Source: an uncultured Collinsella sp. (lineage in GTDB: Bacteria > Actinomycetota > Coriobacteriia > Coriobacteriales > Coriobacteriaceae). Taken from it: 12,606 nucleotides of DNA. The notes under the pieces were generated by a model. That model saw only the letters and a list, made by a program, of their open reading frames with translations, did not search any database and was not told where the DNA came from. Where the stretch lies: assembly GCA_900545905.1 (NCBI GenBank), contig URBA01000018.1, positions 1 to 12,606 on the forward strand, given 5' to 3'. Below are positions 6,360 to 12,606 of this stretch, one piece after another. The position numbers and the translations under genes were made by a program. The stretch's first letter is position 1. Every line of letters starts with the position of its first letter.

Positions 6360-8918
6360 ATGTTTACTCCGCTTATCACTCATGATTCTGACGGCACTGC
6401 ATTGGCGGCACCCGTTGATGCCGCACGTCGCAACGGTGCCACGTACAAGACGCGCACGATCGACGATCTGCGCATTAAGGACGATCGCCTGCGTGCGGCC
6501 ATCGAGGGCACGGGACACCTGCTGTTCGACGGCGGCATGGGCACCATGTTGCAGGCCGCTGGCATGAAGGCGGGCGCCCTGCCCGAGCTGCTCAACTTTG
6601 AGGAACCCCAGGTCATTACCGACATTCAGCGCCAGTACGTCGAGGCTGGCTGCGACGTGATCACCGCCAACACCTTTGGCGCCAACGCCCACAAGCTCGA
6701 CGGTACCGCCACCGTGGCAGATGTCTTTGCCGCCGCTGTCGCCTGCGCCCGTGCAGCCGGTGCCCACTACGTCGCCGGCGATATCGGCCCCATCGGCGCG
6801 CTGCTGCGCCCCTTGGGTACCCTCAGCTTCGACGAGGCCTACGACCTCTTTGCCGAGGAGGTGCGCTCTGGCGTCGCCGCGGGTGTGGACCTCTTTATTA
6901 TCGAGACTATGACCGACCTTGCCGAGATCAAGGCGGCAGTCCTCGCCTGCCGCGAGAATTCCGACTTGCCCGTCTTTGCCACCATGACCTTTGAGGAAGA
7001 CGGCCGCACCTTCTTGGGCACGAGCCCCGAGGTCGCCGCCATCACCCTCGACGCCATCGGCGCCGACGTTTTGGGCATCAACTGCAGCCAGGGCCCGGCC
7101 GAGCTCCGAGGACTCGCCGCGCGTATGCTCACCGTTACGGACAAGCCCGTTATGGTGCAGGCCAATGCGGGACTGCCCCATGTGGACGACGACGGCAACA
7201 CCGTCTTTGATATCCAGGCACCCGAATACGCCGAGGCTGTCGCCGGCATGATTGAGGACGGCGTGAGCGTCGTGGGCGGCTGCTGCGGCACCACGCCGGC
7301 GCACATGGCCGCCTTGCGCACGCTTATCGATAACCACACGCCCAGCCCGCGCCACCGCAAGCCCAGCATGTCGGTCACGAGCGCTCAGACGGTCGTGGAC
7401 CTTCCCTGCGACGGCCACAAGATCGCTGTCATCGGCGAGCGCATTAACCCCACCGGCAAAAAGCGCCTGCAGCAGGCCCTGCGCGACGGCGACCTGGACT
7501 ACGTCGTGAGCCAGGGCATCAGCCAGCAGGAGCAGGGCGCCGACATCCTGGACGTCAACGTGGGCCTGCCCGAGATCGACGAGGTCAAGATCATCCAACA
7601 GGCGACCGAACAGCTCCAGGGCTCCACGCTGCTGCCGCTGCAGATCGACTCCACCGACCCCGCCGCCGTCGAGGCCGCCGTACGTCGCTACGCCGGCAAG
7701 CCCATCATCAACTCGGTCAACGGCAAGCAGCAGATCATGGATGAGATCTTTCCGTTGGTTGCCCACTACGGCACCAACGTCGTCGGCCTTACGCTCGACG
7801 AAGGCGGCATCCCCGATACCGCCGAGGCCCGCTTCGCCATCGCCGAGCGCATCGTGGCCGAGGCCGCCCGCTACGGCATTGGCCCGGACCGCATCCTCAT
7901 CGACTGCCTGGTCATGACCGCCTCGACCAATCAACGCCAGGCCGAGCAGATCCTGCGCGCCATGTCCCTGTGCAAGGAGCGCCTGGGCGTCAAATGCGCG
8001 CTCGGCGTGTCGAACATCAGCTTTGGCCTGCCTGCCCGCCCGCTGCTGGGTTCGGTCTTTTTGGCCGCCGCCTTCGGCGCGGGCCTGGACGCCCCCATCA
8101 TGAACCCGGGCTCCAAGCGCTTTATGGATACCGTCTACAGCTATCGCGTCCTGAGCGTTGAGGACGAGGGCTCGACCGGCTACATCGAGCGCTACGCCGG
8201 CTGGACCGATCCGTACAAGATCGCCGCAAACCCGGCAGCAGCTCAGGCCGCATCGACCGACACCGTGTCCGCTGCTGGCACCGCCGGCACCGACGGCAAC
8301 GACGACCCGATTCGTCGCATGGTCGTCTCGGGCCGCAAAGGCGAGATCGCTGCCGAGACCGAGCGTCTGCTGGCAGACCACGACGCCATGGACCTCATCA
8401 ACAATCACTTTATCCCCGCCCTCGACGAGGTTGGCGTCCTCTTTGACCAGGGCAAGTTCTTCTTGCCGCAGCTTATGGCCTCGGCCGAAGCCGCGCGCGT
8501 GGGCTTCGACACCATCAAGCGCCTGATGCCCGCCGGCGAGATTGCCGACAAGGGCAAAATCTGCGTGGCCACCGTCAAGGGCGACATCCACGACATCGGT
8601 AAGAACATCGTCAAGATGCTGCTCGATAACTACGGCTATACCGTCTTTGACCTAGGCCGCGACGTCGACCCGCAAGAGGTGCTCAAGACCGTCAAGGAGC
8701 GTGACATTAAGCTCGTCGGCCTCTCGGCGCTTATGACTACCACCGTCGTGGCCATGGAGGAGACCATCAAGCTGCTTCATACCGAGGTGCCGGGCGTCAA
8801 GATCATCGTAGGCGGCGCCGTACTCACCCCCGAATACGCCAAGCAGATCGGCGCGGACTACTACGCCAAGGACGCCGCCGAAAGCGCTCGTATCGCCGAA
8901 GAGGTCTTTGGGCAGTAA
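6360..8918 (+). CDS. metH: Cobalamin-dependent methionine synthase without reactivation domain
   Basis: 852 residues, against about 1,200 for E. coli MetH; the difference is the missing C-terminal reactivation domain. It transfers the methyl group of 5-methyl-THF through cobalamin to homocysteine. Domain order: homocysteine-binding barrel (about 45-325) with zinc cysteines in INCSQGP (Cys242) and GGCCGTTP (Cys308/309); pterin-binding barrel (about 350-610) with GERINPTGKK and DVNVGLPE; an Ala/Thr/Gly linker (about 622-648); a four-helix cap (about 650-725); and a Rossmann B12 domain (about 732-852) with GDIHDIGKN, where His744 is the expected cobalt ligand. Start 6360 has AGGAG six bases upstream, overlapping the preceding stop. 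The N terminus has about 40 extra residues before the barrel. It is the last gene of the operon. Confidence 0.96.
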   Translation: MFTPLITHDSDGTALAAPVDAARRNGATYKTRTIDDLRIKDDRLRAAIEGTGHLLFDGGMGTMLQAAGMKAGALPELLNFEEPQVITDIQRQYVEAGCDVITANTFGANAHKLDGTATVADVFAAAVACARAAGAHYVAGDIGPIGALLRPLGTLSFDEAYDLFAEEVRSGVAAGVDLFIIETMTDLAEIKAAVLACRENSDLPVFATMTFEEDGRTFLGTSPEVAAITLDAIGADVLGINCSQGPAELRGLAARMLTVTDKPVMVQANAGLPHVDDDGNTVFDIQAPEYAEAVAGMIEDGVSVVGGCCGTTPAHMAALRTLIDNHTPSPRHRKPSMSVTSAQTVVDLPCDGHKIAVIGERINPTGKKRLQQALRDGDLDYVVSQGISQQEQGADILDVNVGLPEIDEVKIIQQATEQLQGSTLLPLQIDSTDPAAVEAAVRRYAGKPIINSVNGKQQIMDEIFPLVAHYGTNVVGLTLDEGGIPDTAEARFAIAERIVAEAARYGIGPDRILIDCLVMTASTNQRQAEQILRAMSLCKERLGVKCALGVSNISFGLPARPLLGSVFLAAAFGAGLDAPIMNPGSKRFMDTVYSYRVLSVEDEGSTGYIERYAGWTDPYKIAANPAAAQAASTDTVSAAGTAGTDGNDDPIRRMVVSGRKGEIAAETERLLADHDAMDLINNHFIPALDEVGVLFDQGKFFLPQLMASAEAARVGFDTIKRLMPAGEIADKGKICVATVKGDIHDIGKNIVKMLLDNYGYTVFDLGRDVDPQEVLKTVKERDIKLVGLSALMTTTVVAMEETIKLLHTEVPGVKIIVGGAVLTPEYAKQIGADYYAKDAAESARIAEEVFGQ

Positions 8919-8943
8919 CACAACGGAAACAACCGAGCACCAA

Positions 8944-8981
8944 AACGTGCCGCATGCGCCACTTGGCACGTGCGGCACGTT
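8944..8981. promoter_or_regulatory. Long inverted repeat between metH and the PFL gene
   Basis: AACGTGCCGCA (8944-8954) and TGCGGCACGTT (8971-8981) are perfect 11-base complements, with a further short GCC/GGC stem inside. It starts 26 bases after the metH stop. No T run follows, so it is a weak terminator candidate at best. It overlaps a possible promoter for the next gene (TTGGCA 8963-8968, 17 bases, TAGAAA 8986-8991), so an operator is also possible. Confidence 0.5.
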
Positions 8982-9026
8982 AGAATAGAAAAGACTATGC
9001 TCGTTTTGGCAGATAGGAGCGCAAGG

Positions 9027-10391
9027 ATGGCGATCACGCCCGCAGAAATCGCGGAAACCCGCGGCATGGTTGAGGAGCAGAACCTCGACATCAGGACCAT
9101 CACCATGGGTGTTTCGCTCATGGGTTGCGGTGACGAGAACCTCGACCGCATGTGCACGAAGATCTACGACCACGTGACGCACACGGCTGAGCATCTGGTC
9201 GAGACCGCCGAGAACCTCGAGCGCGAGTACGGTATCCCCATCGTCAACAAGCGCGTTTCCGTCACCCCGGTGGCGCAGATTGCCGCGTGCTGCAAGGATG
9301 AGGACCTCACCCCCATCGCGCATGCCCTCGACCGCGCGGCCGAGACGCTCGGCATCGACTACCTGGGCGGCTTCTCCGCGCTCGTCCAGAAGGGCATCGG
9401 CGACGCCGACCGCCGCGTCATCCAGTCCATCCCCCAGGCGCTCGCCACCACGAGCCGCGTCTGCTCCAGCGTCAACGTCGCCAGCCTGCGCGCCGGTATC
9501 AACATGGACGCCGTGCTTATGGCCGCCCAGACCATCATCGATGCCGCCAAGCTTACGGCAGATGAGGATTCCGTTGGCGCCTCCAAGTTTGTCTGCTTTG
9601 CCAACATGGTCGAGGACTCCCCGTTTATGGCGGGCGCCGTCCACGGCGGTGGCGAGGCCGACGCCGTCATCAACGTTGGCGTCTCGGGCCCCGGCGTTAT
9701 GGCGGCAGCCCTGGAGAAACTGCCCGACTCCGCCTCGATGATGGAGGTTGCCGAGAAGATCAAGCAGACCGCCTTTAAGATCACCCGTGCCGGCGAGCTC
9801 ATGAGCCGCGAGGCCGCCCATCGCCTGGGTGTCGAGAAGGGCATTGTCGACCTGTCGCTGGCACCTACGCCTGCCATTGGCGACTCTGTCGCGCGCATCC
9901 TCGAGATCATCGGCGTGGGCACCTGCGGTGGCCCGGGCACGACTTGCGCGCTCGCCATGCTCAACGATGCCGTCAAGAAGGGCGGCGTCATGGCCAGCTC
10001 CAGCGTGGGCGGTCTCTCCGGCGCTTTCATCCCCGTGTCCGAGGATGCCGGCATGATCGCCGCCGTCGAGGCCGGCGCGCTTTCGCTCGAGAAGCTCGAG
10101 GCCATGACCTGCGTGTGCTCCGTTGGCCTGGACATGATCGCCATTCCCGGTGACACCCCGGTCGAGACCATCGCCGGCATCATCGCCGACGAGATGGCCA
10201 TCGGCGTCATCAACAACAAGACCACGGCCGTCCGCGTGATTCCTGCTATCGGCAAGGGCGTGGGCGACTGCGTCGAGTACGGCGGCTTGTTCGGCCGTGC
10301 GCCCATCATGCCGGTGAACCCCAACGCCGGCACCGTGCTTGCCCATCGCGGTGGACGCTTCCCGGCGCCGCTGAACTCGCTGAAGAACTAG
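9027..10391 (+). CDS. PFL-family protein, UPF0210/DUF711
   Basis: 454 residues matching the UPF0210 (DUF711) family throughout. Characteristic stretches are ENLDIRTITMG-type near the N terminus (QNLDIRTITMGVSLMGC), VNKRVSVTPVAQI, GGEADAVINVGVSGPGV, LSLAPTPAIGDSVA, GGLSGAFIPVSEDAGM and NPNAGTVLAHRGGRFPAPL. Structural work on a streptococcal member found a fold related to pyruvate formate-lyase, but I know of no established reaction. Start 9027 is chosen because AGGAG lies seven bases upstream; alternatives at 8997 and 8970 lack a site and precede the family N terminus. In many bacteria this gene follows a small ACT-domain gene, and none is present here. It is probably transcribed separately from metH or by read-through. 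Confidence 0.92.
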   Translation: MAITPAEIAETRGMVEEQNLDIRTITMGVSLMGCGDENLDRMCTKIYDHVTHTAEHLVETAENLEREYGIPIVNKRVSVTPVAQIAACCKDEDLTPIAHALDRAAETLGIDYLGGFSALVQKGIGDADRRVIQSIPQALATTSRVCSSVNVASLRAGINMDAVLMAAQTIIDAAKLTADEDSVGASKFVCFANMVEDSPFMAGAVHGGGEADAVINVGVSGPGVMAAALEKLPDSASMMEVAEKIKQTAFKITRAGELMSREAAHRLGVEKGIVDLSLAPTPAIGDSVARILEIIGVGTCGGPGTTCALAMLNDAVKKGGVMASSSVGGLSGAFIPVSEDAGMIAAVEAGALSLEKLEAMTCVCSVGLDMIAIPGDTPVETIAGIIADEMAIGVINNKTTAVRVIPAIGKGVGDCVEYGGLFGRAPIMPVNPNAGTVLAHRGGRFPAPLNSLKN

Positions 10392-10558
10392 CCTAGGGAT
10401 ACGAGGCGAGGAGCCCCGCCGCCGGGCGGCAGACATATAAGGTCGCCTGCTCGGACAGTCCTGACTCGCACGGAGAGCACATTAAGTGCTCTCCGGCTCG
10501 TGCGGAACTCGCGATCGACCAAACCCCGCGTCCCGTCCCGGCGAGCCTCTGGCTAGTT
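10386..10558 (+). ncRNA. Putative rod-shaped structured RNA (6S-like architecture, unproven)
   Basis: The 173 bases can fold as one long interrupted hairpin. The helices from outside inward are AACTAGCC/GGCTAGTT (10386-10393 with 10551-10558), GAGGC/GCCTC (10403-10407 with 10545-10549), CGCCGGG/CCCGGCG (10420-10426 with 10537-10543), GGTCG/CGACC (10441-10445 with 10516-10520), CGCAC/GTGCG (10467-10471 with 10500-10504) and GGAGAGCAC/GTGCTCTCC (10472-10480 with 10486-10494). The outer helix includes the stop codon of the PFL gene. A rod with internal bubbles recalls 6S RNA, but I see no sequence signature that proves it. It could also be a palindromic mobile repeat or a 3' untranslated element. 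The strand is uncertain because the fold is nearly symmetrical. No protein gene is evident between 10392 and 10638. Confidence 0.4.
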
Positions 10559-10567
10559 ACGACAATC

Positions 10568-10612
10568 AAAAAGCAACAAGGGGCTCCCCCGCTCATCAAA
10601 CGGGAGAGCCCC
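10568..10612 (-). terminator. Rho-independent terminator of the nucleotidyltransferase unit
   Basis: On the minus strand GGGGCTCTCCCG pairs with CGGGGGAGCCCC (10580-10612) and is followed by the T-rich tract TTGTTGCTTTTTG (10567-10579). It lies 26 bases after the nucleotidyltransferase stop codon. A near-copy sits at the right end of the window. Confidence 0.88.
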
Positions 10613-10638
10613 TCACCATACATAACGAATCAAGGTGC

Positions 10639-11406
10639 CTATAGGTAGACCTTTTCGAGAAACGATAATGTGTCCTGAAGACGCGCTCTCTCTTTACGAT
10701 CGGTCTGCCGATTTACATAAGAAGAAAAGTCCGCAAAGAAGTCTCCGGCGTCAGCCCTCATTTGCTCTATTAGCTCCAAGCGAGCCGAAGGCGGCAACAA
10801 ACCCGCAAGTCGAACAATATCCGAGCGATGCTTTCGTCGATCTTTATCGTTGCAATGGCGCCCTTCTTCATAGCTCCTATTGATATCAATGTGTGCACGC
10901 ATCTTGAGGGGAATGATATGGAGCGCATCGAGCAACGTAATGCCCTCTACGTTCGTTGCGTTGTCGCGAATAAATTCGTAGTAGCCATCGTCGAGAATAA
11001 TTGCCGAAAGACTTGATACGGCCCCGTCAAAGGAAAGAGGTGCCACTTCGCTCGTTTCATCTTCGAGCACAAAATCAGGATGTCGGGCGAATAGCTCAAT
11101 TTGGCCGGGATAGTCTAGGACTTGCCTTGATCCTTCGGGCAAACAGAACCGATAGTAAGTGCACTTTCCATCGCCGACCTTCCCAGTCTCATATCCGACA
11201 GCTTTGATAAATGCCCACAATGCAGTGGCGAATTCAACGCCTTCCCCATCAACAATTACGACGATATCCAAGTCTTCAGTAGCTCTAAACGAATCGCCCT
11301 CATTGTCAAATAGAACGCTGCAGGCCCCTCCACCAATAAGGACGTAACCGCCTTTACAGCCGCTCATGGCATCGGCAAATCGCTCTATTCCCCTCACTTT
11401 TGACAT
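10639..11406 (-). CDS. AbiEii-like nucleotidyltransferase, probable toxin of a type IV-like module
   Basis: 255 residues with a nucleotidyltransferase fold signature: YVLIGGGACSVLF (about 21-33) followed by RATEDLDIVV (41-50), giving the GG...DxD metal-binding pattern with Asp45 and Asp47. LLDALHIIPLKMRAH (about 158-172) and KHRSDIVRL (192-200) resemble the conserved Lys and Lys-x-x-Asp region of AbiEii and related families. AbiEii-type enzymes act as growth-arresting toxins, and relatives modify tRNA with nucleotides. Start 11406 is supported by AGGAGG five bases upstream. It overlaps the preceding winged-helix gene by 13 bases, the AbiE gene order of antitoxin then toxin. GC is about half, well below the core genes. 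It could instead be a non-toxic DUF6036-type nucleotidyltransferase; substrate and toxicity are untested. Confidence 0.72.
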   Translation of the reverse strand: MSKVRGIERFADAMSGCKGGYVLIGGGACSVLFDNEGDSFRATEDLDIVVIVDGEGVEFATALWAFIKAVGYETGKVGDGKCTYYRFCLPEGSRQVLDYPGQIELFARHPDFVLEDETSEVAPLSFDGAVSSLSAIILDDGYYEFIRDNATNVEGITLLDALHIIPLKMRAHIDINRSYEEGRHCNDKDRRKHRSDIVRLAGLLPPSARLELIEQMRADAGDFFADFSSYVNRQTDRKERARLQDTLSFLEKVYL

Positions 11407-12416
11407 ATCGTCCTCCTGAGCTGTTCGACCGCGTCGAGCAGACGATCTTCTTTGTAATCTGCTTTTGCGCAAGCAACGTATAAGGAAAACGGGTCGACAC
11501 ACTGCAAACCCGTCGCGTCAAAACTAATATCGGACGGCGCGTCCACGGGATACGACCAGACCTCAATCACAACTGCCGCCGGTTCGTACCACTGAGCCTC
11601 CAGCCATCTGTCGCCCATATGCTCTTTCAAGGCCTCTAGCTGATATTTTTCGAGAGCAATGGTTGGAGCAGAGTCTTCATGGGCAAGGTCGGACATATAG
11701 CTAAGGGCAGACACACCGGAAAGCAGCGCATCAACGGCACGTAGCTCTGTTCTCTCGATAACCTTCTTGAGCCGGATTCGCTCTAAAACTGGCGTGCGAA
11801 GATAGTCCTCAAACCCATCTAGCAACGTCTCGGTCGACAGCCCGGCGTCGCACAATATACGCTTTTTGCCGTCCCGCATAATCAACCCAGGAGCTATAGC
11901 GGCGATTTCCGAAAGATAGCCGCTGACGCTTGCCGCGCTTTTGCCACACAGACGCGCTAGGTCGCCGGCGGAGCAGTCAACCCATCGTCCCGCAATGAGA
12001 TTTAGGACGATTCGTTGAGATTGGGGCGAAAGCGGAGCAGCGGGAGAAGCACCCAGCACCTCATCGGAAATAACGGCTCCGATAAACGGCAGGAACGCAT
12101 TTCGCTCATCTCGGATATATGCGATTCCCTCCGAAGAAAGCGCGCGCATAAAACCTAAATCCATAGCATCCCAGCAAATTACCACCGGGTGAACATCTAA
12201 CTTGCGCACCGCACTGACGAGATTTCGCGCCGAAATGACACTGGGCGGTTCCTTTGGTTCCGCAACAATAAAACGGCCCTGTTTAGACATGCCGAGCCGT
12301 GCCAAGCGAAGCGAATACCGCTCAAGATACATGCGAGGAATCTGCATCTCAACTGGCTCCGGGTCGATAGCGAGCTCTAAAGAGAAGAGTCTTTTTGGGA
12401 GGCAGTTTATCAGCAT
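11394..12416 (-). CDS. Winged-helix AbiEi-like protein, probable antitoxin partner
   Basis: 340 residues. An N-terminal region of about 120 residues contains HPVVICWDAMDLGFMRALSSE and GIAYIRDERNAFLPFIG, resembling the N-terminal part of long AbiEi-type proteins. A winged-helix candidate follows at about 130-190 (SPQSQRIVLNLIAGR, then DLARLCGKSAASVSGYLSEI as the recognition-helix region). The C-terminal part has LLSGVSALSYMSDLA and CVDPFSLYVACA, seen in partners of small nucleotidyltransferases. The probable role is neutralising the downstream enzyme and repressing its own promoter. ATG at 12416 was chosen over TTG at 12422. No strong ribosome site precedes it, and ATG at 12344 is an alternative with GGAG about ten bases upstream. 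A good promoter lies just upstream. The family call rests on context and weak motifs. Confidence 0.6.
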   Translation of the reverse strand: MLINCLPKRLFSLELAIDPEPVEMQIPRMYLERYSLRLARLGMSKQGRFIVAEPKEPPSVISARNLVSAVRKLDVHPVVICWDAMDLGFMRALSSEGIAYIRDERNAFLPFIGAVISDEVLGASPAAPLSPQSQRIVLNLIAGRWVDCSAGDLARLCGKSAASVSGYLSEIAAIAPGLIMRDGKKRILCDAGLSTETLLDGFEDYLRTPVLERIRLKKVIERTELRAVDALLSGVSALSYMSDLAHEDSAPTIALEKYQLEALKEHMGDRWLEAQWYEPAAVVIEVWSYPVDAPSDISFDATGLQCVDPFSLYVACAKADYKEDRLLDAVEQLRRTICQK

Positions 12417-12422
12417 GTACAA

Positions 12423-12443
12423 TCACCGTTTTCATTTCGGTTA
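12423..12443 (-). promoter_or_regulatory. Possible operator just upstream of the AbiEi-like gene
   Basis: TCACCG, nine bases, CGGTTA: an imperfect dyad (five of six pairs) between the predicted promoter and the start codon. AbiEi-type antitoxins are known to repress their own operons by binding inverted repeats, so this is a candidate, but the repeat is short. Confidence 0.3.
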
Positions 12444-12463
12444 CATTTTAGCGTCTATCTGAA

Positions 12464-12491
12464 ATTATACTGAATCGTATAAAATCATCAA
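12464..12491 (-). promoter_or_regulatory. Promoter of the AbiEi-like/nucleotidyltransferase unit
   Basis: On the minus strand TTGATG (12486-12491) is followed after 16 bases by a consensus TATAAT (12464-12469). A perfect six-base dyad, TTATAC-TGAATC-GTATAA (12465-12482), overlaps the -10 and spacer and would suit a repressor. The start codon lies 48 bases downstream of the -10. Confidence 0.7.
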
Positions 12492-12517
12492 TCATCAAAG
12501 CCAAGCGCACCATTCAA

Positions 12518-12556
12518 AACGCAACAAGGGGCTCCCCCGTTCTTTAACGGGGGAGC
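12518..12556 (-). terminator. Second copy of the terminator hairpin, cut by the contig end
   Basis: GCAACAAGGGGCTCCCCCG (12521-12539) is identical to 10573-10591. The stem GGGGCTCCCCCGTT / AACGGGGGAGC is cut by adapter at about 12557. In minus-strand reading it ends in TTGTTGCGTTTTG, so it should terminate a minus-strand gene lying beyond the right edge of the window. Confidence 0.75.
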
Positions 12557-12606
12557 CTGTCTCTTATACACATCTGACGCTGCCGACGAAGCTAGAAGTG
12601 TAGATC
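12557..12606 (-). other. Nextera adapter with i5 index (artefact)
   Basis: CTGTCTCTTATACACATCT is the reverse-complement mosaic end (12557-12575), followed by GACGCTGCCGACGA (12576-12589), an 8-base index AGCTAGAA (12590-12597) and GTGTAGATC (12598-12606), the start of the P5 flow-cell sequence. The index read in reverse is TTCTAGCT, which I recall as Nextera XT S515. None of this is genomic. Confidence 0.98.

Noticed and set aside
6138..8591. An 817-codon open frame antisense to metH and its activator
   Set aside because: A GC-bias shadow rich in Gly, Ala, Asp and His with no recognisable motif, crossing two confirmed plus-strand genes.
8652..10436. A 594-codon open frame antisense to metH and the PFL gene
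   Set aside because: It spans two real genes and an intergenic region and shows only shadow-type composition.
10500..10600. CRISPR-like repetition of the terminator motif
   Set aside because: Only two copies about 1.95 kb apart, each a terminator hairpin, with no spacer pattern or cas genes.
10393..10623. A 76-codon minus-strand frame over the putative RNA
   Set aside because: It starts within the terminator region and follows hairpin sequence; the composition is not protein-like.

Overview
The window reads as a stretch of chromosome from a high-GC gut actinobacterium of the class Coriobacteriia, most likely Collinsella or a close relative. The evidence is about two-thirds GC in the core genes, a MurT-GatD lipid II amidation enzyme, a type III glutamine synthetase, and repeats of a kind I associate with Collinsella. 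The genus is an inference; no 16S rRNA is present. The sequence is an assembled contig whose two ends are uncut Nextera/Tn5 sequencing adapter (1-33 and 12557-12606). The genomic part is therefore 34-12556, and the first gene is cut by the adapter rather than by biology.

Layout. 34-1359 (+): the C-terminal part of a MurT-GatD fusion (peptidoglycan amidation). 1360-2175: a gene-free, repeat-rich stretch holding a REP-like palindrome, an intact tRNA-Glu(UUC) with its own extended -10 promoter and terminator, a decayed tandem copy of the tRNA 3' end plus terminator with a GC-rich insert, a MITE-like element of about 233 bp with imperfect 37-bp terminal inverted repeats, and the glnN terminator. 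2176-4263 (-): type III glutamine synthetase. 4264-4689: divergent intergenic region with several inverted repeats, including one with 33-bp arms. 4690-8918 (+): a tight methionine/one-carbon operon metF - MetH-reactivation protein - metH, in which the reactivation domain of methionine synthase is a separate gene. 9027-10391 (+): a PFL-family (UPF0210/DUF711) protein. 10386-10558: a potential rod-shaped structured RNA. 10639-12416 (-): a lower-GC two-gene unit, a winged-helix AbiEi-like protein followed by a nucleotidyltransferase, overlapping by 13 bases and resembling a type IV toxin-antitoxin module. It is bracketed by two near-identical terminator hairpins.

How the genes work together. 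MetF makes 5-methyl-tetrahydrofolate, MetH uses it with cobalamin to methylate homocysteine, and the small middle protein should rescue MetH when its cobalamin is oxidised. Glutamine synthetase makes glutamine, which is also the amide donor for MurT-GatD. The AbiE-like pair looks like a recent acquisition and is the most accessory part. Most of the novelty lies in the non-coding repeats, the putative structured RNA and the terminator-bracketed accessory pair. I found no CRISPR array, integrase, complete insertion sequence or rRNA.
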